DNA from: Dehalococcoidia bacterium
GTDB taxonomy: Bacteria > Chloroflexota > Dehalococcoidia > GIF9 > AB-539-J10
Assembly: GCA_030606385.1 (NCBI GenBank)
Contig: JAUWGN010000039.1
Span: 1 to 7,733 of the forward strand
Reading direction: 5' to 3'
Length of the DNA: 7,733 nt
Shown: positions 1-6,002 of the stretch, in pieces
Layout of the letters: each line of letters opens with the position of its first letter
How positions within the stretch are numbered: position 1 is the first letter of the stretch
The notes under the pieces: model-generated
What the model was told of the DNA's origin: nothing
Database searches by the model: none
What the model saw: only the letters and a program-made list of their open reading frames with translations
Program-made: the position numbers and the translations under genes

Positions 1-2
1 AT

Positions 3-30
3 TTTTGCCTTTTGATTTTTGAGTTTTGTT
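3..30. repeat. T-rich heptad tandem repeat (TTTTGNN x4)
   Basis: TTTTG starts at 3, 10, 17 and 24, an exact 7-base period with two variable bases between copies (cc, at, ag, tt). It is non-coding as far as can be seen and may continue upstream of the window. Low-complexity TTTTGA-like strings of this kind are common between genes in some environmental bacterial genomes. No function is evident. Confidence 0.6.
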
Positions 31-34
31 TTCC

Positions 35-86
35 TGAGATTGCCACGCTTCGCTCGCAATGACATTAAAAAGGGCTCGCAATGACA
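35..86. repeat. Dispersed-type intergenic repeat with internal 13-bp direct repeat
   Basis: A tgagattgcc...tcgcaatgaca element spans about 35-64. Its ends ATTGC (39-43) and GCAAT (56-60) are inverted copies that can form a small stem around a GC-rich loop. The terminal 13 bases GCTCGCAATGACA (52-64) recur exactly at 74-86, giving a 22-base period and a partial second copy. The sequence resembles a short palindromic intergenic repeat that I recall being scattered in many bacterial genomes; its copy number in this genome cannot be seen here. It ends only 5 bases before the Shine-Dalgarno site of the Nudix gene. Confidence 0.6.
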
Positions 87-105
87 AGGAAGAGGAGGGA
101 AAGTT

Positions 106-639
106 ATGTTGATGCCGGAGAAAAAATTATCTAGACAACAGCTCTATCAGGGTAGAGCGGTGAGTTTATATGTGGATACGGTAGAAAAACCAGGCGGGAA
201 GACGACTACCAGGGAGGTGGTGGAGCACAGCAAATGTGTGGCGGTTGTTGTAATTGATGAACAGGATAACGTGCTTTTAGAATGCCAGTTTCGTTATCCA
301 GTGGGCAAGTTCTTGCTGGAAATACCCGCTGGAGGCATTGATCCCAATGAGGAGCCTGTTGACTGTGTCCGCCGTGAGTTGCAGGAGGAAATCGGCTATT
401 ATCCTCAAAAAATAGAGGAGCTTGGTGGTTTTTATTCCGTTCCGGGCTATGGCACGGAGTATCTATATTGCTACCTAGCTAGTGATCTTGTGCCTAGCCG
501 CCTTATAGCTGAGGATACTGAAGAAATAGAGGTAGTGCGAGTTCCCATAAGTAAAATTACTCAGCTCATCACTTCAGGCGAGATTTGTGATGCTAAGAGC
601 ATTGCTGCGTTACTCATTTTTCTCGTGCAGCGAGAATAA
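106..639 (+). CDS. Nudix hydrolase, ADP-ribose pyrophosphatase-like
   Basis: This 177-residue protein is predicted to be a cytosolic Mg-dependent hydrolase that cleaves a nucleoside diphosphate linked to another group, most likely ADP-ribose to AMP and ribose 5-phosphate. The complete Nudix box lies at residues 76-98 and fits G-x5-E-x7-R-E-U-x-E-E-x-G-U, with catalytic R90, E91, E94 and E95. It is preceded by LEIPAGG (71-77), a lead-in typical of the ADP-ribose pyrophosphatase branch, and by an N-terminal beta domain. The length is normal for the family. The ATG at 106 is chosen because GAGGAGGG (92-99) sits 6 bases upstream; the in-frame ATG at 112 is too far from it. The alpha/beta hydrolase follows 24 bases downstream on the same strand and may be cotranscribed. 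The family call is firm, but the exact substrate is inferred. Confidence 0.9.
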   Translation: MLMPEKKLSRQQLYQGRAVSLYVDTVEKPGGKTTTREVVEHSKCVAVVVIDEQDNVLLECQFRYPVGKFLLEIPAGGIDPNEEPVDCVRRELQEEIGYYPQKIEELGGFYSVPGYGTEYLYCYLASDLVPSRLIAEDTEEIEVVRVPISKITQLITSGEICDAKSIAALLIFLVQRE

Positions 640-663
640 TAGTTAGGAAAGGGGGTTTTGACA

Positions 664-1463
664 ATGCCGAAGGTAAGGGTAAACGACATCCAGATGTTCT
701 ACGAAGTACACGGGGAGGGCTTTCCGTTGATAATGATCATGGGGTTAACCGGGAACACAAACTGGTGGGATCCTCGCTGGATTCAAACGCTCTCCGAGAA
801 ATTCAAAATAATTGCATTTGATAACAGAGGAGCTGGACGCACCGACATATCCGACAGGGAATATTCTATCAAATTGTTTGCCGATGATACTGCAGGTTTG
901 ATGGATGTCCTGGGAATCCCACAGGCTGATGTGCTTGGAATCTCAATGGGGGGGATGATAGCTCAAGAGCTTGTCCTTAGCTATCCTGAGAAGGTGAAAA
1001 AAGTTGTCTTGTGTTCAACCCACTGCGGAGGTGCGAAGTCAGTTCAGGCGTCTGAGGAGGTGCTGGGAACGCTCACAGCCGATAGGAGTGGTGTGTCTGT
1101 GGAGGAAGTTGCCAGAATGACGATTCCACTTTTTTCACCGAGGACTTCCTCAAAAATACCCCTGGCGTGGAAGAACTGGTAATCGAGCAAATCAGCAAGA
1201 ACCCAATTTCAAATGAAGCCTTCATGCGCCAGATGAGCGCAATAATGCAATTCGATACTTATGATAGGCTGTCGCAGATCAAAACCCCCGCTCTGATACT
1301 GCATGGCAAACAGGACATTCTCATACCCCCAGAAAACGGTTCAATCCTGGGGAAAGCCATACCGGGCGCCAGGCTTGTCTCCTTTGAGAATTGCGCCCAC
1401 GGACTTTTGGAAGAGATGGAGGAGGTGCTTGGCACCATTTTGGAGTTTCTCGCCGAATCCTAA
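664..1463 (+). pseudogene. Alpha/beta hydrolase fold protein, broken by a -1 frameshift
   Basis: Two reading frames together make one alpha/beta hydrolase of about 267 residues. The first frame (664-1182) has the oxyanion-region HG (residues 16-17), DNRGAG (53-58) and the nucleophile elbow GISMGG with Ser94. It then ends in an unrelated tail and TAA at 1180-1182. The family sequence resumes in the frame of 1131-1463 with FTEDFLKNTPGVEELV, then HGKQDILIP (acid Asp) and NCAHG (catalytic His). The switch lies in the run of six T at 1130-1135; one extra T there would restore a single frame. The break separates the catalytic Ser from Asp and His, so neither half should work alone. The ATG at 664 is preferred over the TTG at 658 because GGGGG (651-655) lies 8 bases upstream of it. 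Substrate is unknown; members include esterases and ester/enol-lactone hydrolases. A homopolymer sequencing error is as likely as true decay. Confidence 0.8.
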
Positions 1464-1475
1464 CAGTGTAAAAGC

Positions 1476-2543
1476 TTATTTCAGCTTCTCTATGACGGCA
1501 TCAGCAACCTGGCTGGTGCCTACAGGATTATCGGGCTTTAGATCATAGGTCAGGTTCTTGCCTTCGATGATGGCAGCGGCGATTGCCTTTTCCAGTTTAT
1601 TGGCAGTGTCTGCTTCCCCCAGATAGCGAAGCATCATTACCCCGGAGAGCATCATTGCCATAGGGTTGACCTTATTTTCCCCGGCATACTTGGGGGCGCT
1701 GCCATGGGTGGGCTCAAAGACAGCGATATCATCTCCGATATTAGCCCCGGGGGCTACTCCCATACTGCCGACTAATCCGGCACAAAGCTCGGAGATAAAG
1801 TCTCCATAAAAATTGGGCAGGACCAGAACATCAAATTGCCACGGTTTTCTCACTAACTCCATACAAGTTGTATCTAAAAGCATGTCGTTAAATTCGATGT
1901 CATGATATTCCTTAGCTACCTGGCGAGCGGTATCGAGGAAAAGACCGTCGGAGAACTTCAGTATATTAGCCTTGTGAACAGCAGTTACCTTTTTCCTGTT
2001 GTTTTGCCTGGCGTAGTCGAAGGCAAATTTGACAATTCGCCTGCTTGCTGTCTGGGATATGACTTTCAGACTCACTGCAGAATCTTCCTTTATCCTGTCT
2101 CCAGTTGTTTTGGAGACGAAATCCAGTAACTCTGCAGTCTGCGAGCTATCTTTGGCAAATTCTATACCTGAATAGAGGTCTTCGGTATTTTCCCTGACCA
2201 CCACTATGTCTACATCTTTGAACGGTGTCGGTACGCCGGGATAAATCTTGTATGGCCGAAGGCAAGCGTAAAGGTCTAGTTCCTTGCGCAGAGCAACATT
2301 GACGCTTCTTAACCCGCTACCGATGGGTGTGGTCACCGGCCCTTTCAGGGCAACTTTATTTCTTCTTATTGAGTTCAGCGCGGTTTGAGGAAGTGGTGTG
2401 CCGAGCACTTCCTGAGCGCGGGAGCCTATAATGACTACATCCCATTGAAACTGGACTCCGGTTGCCTCTAATACCCTTTGAGTGGCCTCGACAACCTCAG
2501 GGCCTATGCCGTCGCCAGGGATAAGAGTTACTCTATGCTGCAT
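1476..2543 (-). CDS. icd: Isocitrate dehydrogenase, short (IDH3-size) type, probably NADP-linked
   Basis: A 355-residue beta-decarboxylating dehydrogenase, predicted to convert isocitrate to 2-oxoglutarate and CO2 in the cytosol. Seen: IPGDGIGPE (8-16); S80-V-N82 followed by R86, R96 and R117, the isocitrate-binding pattern of E. coli Icd; RENTED with Y124; catalytic K191 in HKAN; metal-site D224 and D248. Isopropylmalate dehydrogenases lack the Ser-x-Asn pair, and homoisocitrate dehydrogenases have a different substrate loop. In the cofactor loop HGSAPKYAGENKVNP, K285, Y286 and V292, plus Y333 later, match four of five E. coli NADP determinants; the fifth Arg position is Pro337. E252 stands where Asp is usual as a metal ligand. 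The ATG at 2543 is preferred over a GTG at 2558, which lies inside the upstream repeat; GGTGA ends 5 bases before this ATG. It is the last gene of the minus-strand operon. Confidence 0.88.
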   Translation of the reverse strand: MQHRVTLIPGDGIGPEVVEATQRVLEATGVQFQWDVVIIGSRAQEVLGTPLPQTALNSIRRNKVALKGPVTTPIGSGLRSVNVALRKELDLYACLRPYKIYPGVPTPFKDVDIVVVRENTEDLYSGIEFAKDSSQTAELLDFVSKTTGDRIKEDSAVSLKVISQTASRRIVKFAFDYARQNNRKKVTAVHKANILKFSDGLFLDTARQVAKEYHDIEFNDMLLDTTCMELVRKPWQFDVLVLPNFYGDFISELCAGLVGSMGVAPGANIGDDIAVFEPTHGSAPKYAGENKVNPMAMMLSGVMMLRYLGEADTANKLEKAIAAAIIEGKNLTYDLKPDNPVGTSQVADAVIEKLK

Positions 2544-2550
2544 GATCTTC

Positions 2551-2590
2551 ACCCTCACCTTAATCCTCTCCCGTCCAGGGAGAGGAAATG
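2551..2590. repeat. Intergenic palindromic repeat (CCCTCACCTTAATCCTCTCCC type)
   Basis: The 66-base gap between the small aconitase-like subunit and icd contains a perfect 9-bp inverted repeat, TCCTCTCCC (2564-2572) and GGGAGAGGA (2578-2586), with a 5-base loop. It is preceded by the flank accctcacctta. I recall this consensus-like string as a dispersed repeat in many bacterial genomes. On the icd coding strand it reads gagaggattaaggtgagggtga, so its purine-rich flank supplies the Shine-Dalgarno site of icd. There is no U-tract after the stem on the minus strand, so it is not a standard terminator. Confidence 0.7.
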
Positions 2591-2609
2591 TAGCTCAGAA
2601 TGGCGTTCA

Positions 2610-3116
2610 CTAAAGTTCAAAATCCTTATGCTTTTTAATGTAGGGGATGAGCCCTCCTTCCTTAAGTATGGCGAACATCAATGATGGCATTTTAGTGGAA
2701 GTAAGTCTAGCATTGGAGGTCAGGTTAGTTATCACCCCCTCGGTTAAAGCTATCTCAAGCTCGTCTCCATCGTTAATCTGGGCGGTATCGCAGAGCAATA
2801 CCGGCAATCCTTGATTTATGGCGTTTCTGAAAAAAATACGGGCTGCTGATTTAGCCAGAATGGCAGCTATTCCTGACATTTTGATTACCAAAGGGGCATG
2901 CTCCCTGCTGGAACCTGAGCCAAAATTCTTGCCTGCCACCAGGAAATTGCCCTGATTTACCCTGGAGCCAAAATTGGGGATGAGGTCCTCAAAGGTGTGT
3001 TTGGAAAGCTCAGGCAGGTTGCTTCTTAGATGAGCGAATCTGCCGGGAATAATGTCGTCTGTGGAGATGTCATCCCCCAGCTTAATTGCTTTTCCTTTGA
3101 GCACTGTTTCAGGCAT
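2610..3116 (-). CDS. Aconitase-superfamily small (swivel) subunit, LeuD/HacB-like
   Basis: A 168-residue swivel-domain subunit that partners the large Fe-S subunit encoded just upstream; together they would isomerise a 2- or 3-hydroxy acid by dehydration and rehydration. Seen: DDISTDDIIPG (15-25), the substrate loop HLRS (29-32), and GSGSSREHAP (66-75) with the substrate-binding Ser-Ser-Arg. The usual Cys in FGCGSSRE is Ser67 here. The length fits the archaeal/bacterial type-2 small subunits (about 160-170), not the 200-residue E. coli LeuD. The HLRS loop resembles YLRT of methanogen homoaconitase more than the YLV-type loop of isopropylmalate isomerases. With isocitrate dehydrogenase next door this suggests aconitate hydratase. 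The start overlaps the large-subunit stop (TAATG), and a strong AGGGAGG (3124-3130 on the complement) lies 7 bases upstream. Family certain; substrate inferred. Confidence 0.88.
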   Translation of the reverse strand: MPETVLKGKAIKLGDDISTDDIIPGRFAHLRSNLPELSKHTFEDLIPNFGSRVNQGNFLVAGKNFGSGSSREHAPLVIKMSGIAAILAKSAARIFFRNAINQGLPVLLCDTAQINDGDELEIALTEGVITNLTSNARLTSTKMPSLMFAILKEGGLIPYIKKHKDFEL

Positions 3117-4369
3117 TACATAACCTCCCTAGGGTCGGTAATTTCGCCCTTGATAGCTGAGGCAGCGGCGGTAGCCGGGCTAGCCAGGTATATCATGGCT
3201 TCAGGATTGCCCATGCGTCCCTTAAAATTTCGGTTGGCGGTGGAAAGGCAAGCTTCTCGATCTGCTAATACGCCCTGATGTAACCCAAGGCAAGCAGCAC
3301 AGCCTGGAGGCAGGATGACTGCTCCAGATTCAACCAAGCTGTGGATATAGCCTTTCTCTACCGCCTGCAAAAGCACCTGCTGTGAAGCTGGTGCCACCAG
3401 AAGCCTGGTATCAGAATACCTCTTCTTACCTTTCAGAATATTAGCCGCCAGGGCTAAGTCTTCAAGACGCCCATTGGTGCAGGTGCCGATGAATACTTGC
3501 TGGACTTTAACCCCCTTTGCTTCGCTGACGGGACGGACATTGTCCACGGTGTGGGGAAAGGAAACCATTGGTTCAAGGGAAGCGAGATTTAGCGACATAA
3601 TCCGCTCATAATTGGCATCGGCGTCGGGATAGAGCGGTTTATAGCCATCGCCCCGTCCTTGTGCTGAAAGAAAGCTTTGAGTAACTTCATCGCTGGGAAA
3701 TAAGCCAACTTTGGCTCCTGCTTCCACAACCATGTTAGCTATGGTGAGACGCTCGGACATTGTCAAGCGAGCTAAGGATTCACCACCGAATTCCAGAGCT
3801 TTATAGGTGGCACCATCAGTACCAAGCTGACCGATGAGGGATAGAATCAGGTCTTTGGCATAAACCCCTTTAGGGAAGGAGCCGCTGAGATTAATCAGAA
3901 AAGTTTCTGGCACGCGGAACCAGGTTTTGCCCAGTGCCATGGCTATAGCTATATCAGTGGACCCCATGCCGGTGGCAAAGGCACACAAGCCTCCAGCGGT
4001 AACGGTATGGGAATCAGCACCAACAATGATATTCCCGGGCTTGGCAAAATGCTCAGCTACTAACTGGTGGCATATCCCATTTCCCACCTCGTAAATATGG
4101 CAATTTGTTTCCCTGGCGAAGTGGCGCAAAAGTACGTGGTCATTAGAAATCTGCTGGGCAGGACTGGGGGCAGCGTGGTCGAGGAAAATCGCTGCCTTTT
4201 TCGGCTCGGCTATAGCCGCAAGGCCGCTTTCCTTAAATTGTTTTATCACTAGCGGGCCTGTGGTATCCTGGAGGAACACCAGGTCCACGTTGGCAATGAC
4301 GATATCGCCTGACTTAGCGTCGGCGCCTGCTTTAAGGCTAAGTATTTTTTCAGCTAAAGTTTTCCCCAT
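3116..4369 (-). CDS. Aconitase-superfamily large subunit, LeuC/HacA-like; probable aconitate hydratase
   Basis: A 417-residue catalytic subunit with a predicted [4Fe-4S] cluster. Seen: DHAAPSP (64-70), GADSHT (117-122), a flexible middle region, GTCTNGR with cluster ligand C297, PPGCAACLG with ligands C357 and C360, and a C-terminal SxNRNFKGRMG-type segment that binds substrate. Its length is that of type-2 LeuC and homoaconitase large subunits (about 420). Automatic annotation would say 3-isopropylmalate dehydratase. No leuA or true leuB is present, and the downstream dehydrogenase is isocitrate-type, so citrate to isocitrate is the better reading. It starts 7 bases after the upstream carboxyltransferase stop, without an evident Shine-Dalgarno site, so translation is probably coupled. 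Its own stop shares one base with the start of the small-subunit gene. Isopropylmalate or dual activity remains possible. Confidence 0.88.
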   Translation of the reverse strand: MGKTLAEKILSLKAGADAKSGDIVIANVDLVFLQDTTGPLVIKQFKESGLAAIAEPKKAAIFLDHAAPSPAQQISNDHVLLRHFARETNCHIYEVGNGICHQLVAEHFAKPGNIIVGADSHTVTAGGLCAFATGMGSTDIAIAMALGKTWFRVPETFLINLSGSFPKGVYAKDLILSLIGQLGTDGATYKALEFGGESLARLTMSERLTIANMVVEAGAKVGLFPSDEVTQSFLSAQGRGDGYKPLYPDADANYERIMSLNLASLEPMVSFPHTVDNVRPVSEAKGVKVQQVFIGTCTNGRLEDLALAANILKGKKRYSDTRLLVAPASQQVLLQAVEKGYIHSLVESGAVILPPGCAACLGLHQGVLADREACLSTANRNFKGRMGNPEAMIYLASPATAAASAIKGEITDPREVM

Positions 4370-4375
4370 TAAAGA

Positions 4376-5926
4376 TTACAGAGGGATATTGCTATGTTTT
4401 TTAGGGGGATTAGTAACTTTTTTATTCTTGAGCATTTCCAGGGCTTTGATGACCTTTGGGCGAGTTTCTCGGGGGTCGATGACATCATCGATATAGCCTC
4501 TGGCTGCGGCTATATATGGACTGGCAAACTTATCGCGATACTCCTGAATCAGTCTTTCCCTTGTTTCCTCGGGTTTTTCTGATTTAGCTATCTCGGCACG
4601 GTAAACGATGTTGGTTGCTCCTTCGGGGCCCATCACAGCGATTTCCGCTGTTGGCCAGGCGTAACAAATATCTCCCCGCAGCCCTTTGCTGCTCATGGCT
4701 ACATAGGCTCCACCGTATGCCTTGCGGGTAATTATGCTTATCTTGGGCACAGTTGCCTCAGCATAGGCGAAGAGCAACTTAGCTCCGTGCCTGATGATGC
4801 CTCGGAATTCCTGGTCAGTTCCAGGCATATATCCCGGCACATCAACGAAGGTAACCAGGGGGATGTTGAAGCAATCGCAAAAGCGGACGAATCTGGATGC
4901 CTTATCCGAGGCGTCAATATCGAGTACACCGGCTAAATAAAGGGGCTGCTGAGCTAGAATGCCTGCACTCTGTCCGCCCATCCGGGCAAAGCCCACGATG
5001 AAGTTGCGAGCAAATCTGTGGTGAACTTCGAGAAAGTCACCGTTGTCCACCACTCTGGTTATGATGTGTTTCATATCATAAGGCTTGGCCGGGCTATCAG
5101 GCACGATGTGAAGTAATTCTTCATCTGTGCGATTAGGGTCATCACTGGTGTCTTCATCAGGAGGGAGTTCCCGGTAGTTCTGGGGGAGGAAGCTCAGCAA
5201 CTTACGCACCAGTTGAAAACATTCTTGTTCGCTATCAATGGCGAAATGAGCATTTCCACTCTTGGTGGCATTTACCATAGCACCGCCCAGTTCCTCCAGG
5301 CTGATTTCCTCTCCGGTTACCGTTTTGACTACGTTGGGGCCAGTGATATAGCTCTGTCCTACTCCCCTGACCATAAACACAAAATCGGTTATGGCTGGTG
5401 AGTACACAGCGCCTCCTGCGGTAGGTCCAACTATCACCGAAATCTGGGGGATAGTGCCTGAGTATATAGTGTTACGGGTGAAGATTTCGCCGTAGGCTTT
5501 AAGACTATCAGCCCCTTCCTGGATGCGTGCTCCTCCTGAGTCGAGTATGGCCACGAATGGCGCGCCAGTTGTGGCGGCTAAGTCCATTACCTGGCAGATT
5601 TTATTGGAGGCTACTTCTGATAATGAGCCGCCGAGAACGGTGAAATCCTGGGAAAAGGCGAAGATAAGACGTCCAGCAACCTTTCCATAACCGGTGATGA
5701 CTGAATCGCCGGGGAACTTCTGCTCTGCCATGCCAAAGTCAGTGCAGCGGTGGGTCACGAAAGGGTTTACTTCCTCGAAGCTACCAGGGTCGAAAAGGAG
5801 GTCTAATCGTTCCCTGGCGGTCAACTTCCCCTTGCTATGCTGCGCTTCAATGCGCTTCGCGCCCCCACCTTGCCTTGCCTTCTCTCTTAGCTCGTTTAAT
5901 TGCGCTAACTTTTGTTCGATATCCAT
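4376..5926 (-). CDS. Acyl-CoA carboxylase carboxyltransferase subunit (PccB/MmdA family)
   Basis: A 516-residue carboxyltransferase, the usual length of propionyl-CoA carboxylase beta and methylmalonyl-CoA decarboxylase alpha subunits. It moves a carboxyl group between biotin and an acyl-CoA. Two crotonase-fold halves are visible. The N half has GGARIQEG (131-138) and GPTAGGAVYSP (167-177); the C half has DVPGYMPGTDQE (362-373), RHGAKLLFAY and the KAYGGAYVAM oxyanion loop (402-411). Position 409 is Val, where propionyl-CoA carboxylases generally have Asp (GGAYDVM) and MmdA proteins have small aliphatics, so substrate and direction are open. No biotin carboxylase or biotin carrier gene is in the window; they must lie elsewhere. 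It is first in the operon. The ATG at 5926 has AAGGA (5936-5940 on the complement) 9 bases upstream and a good promoter behind that. A methylmalonyl-CoA role feeding succinyl-CoA is inferred. Confidence 0.9.
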   Translation of the reverse strand: MDIEQKLAQLNELREKARQGGGAKRIEAQHSKGKLTARERLDLLFDPGSFEEVNPFVTHRCTDFGMAEQKFPGDSVITGYGKVAGRLIFAFSQDFTVLGGSLSEVASNKICQVMDLAATTGAPFVAILDSGGARIQEGADSLKAYGEIFTRNTIYSGTIPQISVIVGPTAGGAVYSPAITDFVFMVRGVGQSYITGPNVVKTVTGEEISLEELGGAMVNATKSGNAHFAIDSEQECFQLVRKLLSFLPQNYRELPPDEDTSDDPNRTDEELLHIVPDSPAKPYDMKHIITRVVDNGDFLEVHHRFARNFIVGFARMGGQSAGILAQQPLYLAGVLDIDASDKASRFVRFCDCFNIPLVTFVDVPGYMPGTDQEFRGIIRHGAKLLFAYAEATVPKISIITRKAYGGAYVAMSSKGLRGDICYAWPTAEIAVMGPEGATNIVYRAEIAKSEKPEETRERLIQEYRDKFASPYIAAARGYIDDVIDPRETRPKVIKALEMLKNKKVTNPPKKHSNIPL

Positions 5927-5969
5927 GCTCGTCTTTCCTTGATGATTTATTTAGTTCAGTTATTGTGCT

Positions 5970-5998
5970 ATTTTAGTTGCTTCCTTTGCTATAATCAA
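5970..5998 (-). promoter_or_regulatory. Sigma-70-type promoter of the carboxylase-aconitase-icd operon
   Basis: On the minus strand, TTGATT (complement of 5993-5998) and TAAAAT (complement of 5970-5975) are separated by exactly 17 bases, close to the TTGACA/TATAAT consensus. Transcription would start near 5962-5964. That gives a leader of about 37 bases containing the AAGGA Shine-Dalgarno site before the ATG at 5926. The -35 element overlaps the -10 of the divergent folP promoter by three bases. Confidence 0.6.
5987..5995 (+). promoter_or_regulatory. Extended -10 promoter of folP (leaderless start predicted)
   Basis: TGCTATAAT (5987-5995) is a perfect extended -10 (TGN plus consensus TATAAT). 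No good -35 is seen at 16-18 bases upstream, which extended -10 promoters tolerate. Seven bases separate the hexamer from the folP ATG at 6003, so the A of the start codon is the expected first transcribed base or very near it. No Shine-Dalgarno sequence precedes the ATG, consistent with a leaderless mRNA. Confidence 0.6.
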
Positions 5999-6002
5999 CA
6001 GC

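Noticed and set aside
40..68. Promoter for the Nudix gene (TTGCCA, 17 bases, CATTAA)
   Set aside because: The -10 match is poor and the -35 falls inside the repeat element, so it cannot be supported.
1130..1135. Programmed -1 ribosomal frameshifting in the hydrolase
   Set aside because: The run of six T is not an X-XXY-YYZ heptamer in the right frame, no stimulatory structure is obvious, and the family is not known to use recoding. A mutation or sequencing error is simpler.
1472..1487. Possible terminator hairpin AAGCT/AGCTT after icd
   Set aside because: The stem is only 5 bp with a 6-base loop, overlaps the stop codon and lacks a proper U-tract.
1303..1548. Plus-strand 81-codon open frame across the hydrolase end
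   Set aside because: It is a shifted frame over the hydrolase C-terminus and the antisense of icd, with no family motifs and no ribosome site.
2544..2558. Upstream GTG start for icd (five extra residues)
   Set aside because: The extension lies within the intergenic repeat and is not family sequence. The ATG at 2543 has a suitably spaced purine-rich site and gives the normal N-terminus.
1476..4369. Leucine biosynthesis operon (leuC-leuD-leuB)
   Set aside because: The dehydrogenase has the isocitrate Ser-x-Asn pair, the small subunit loop is HLRS, and no leuA is adjacent.
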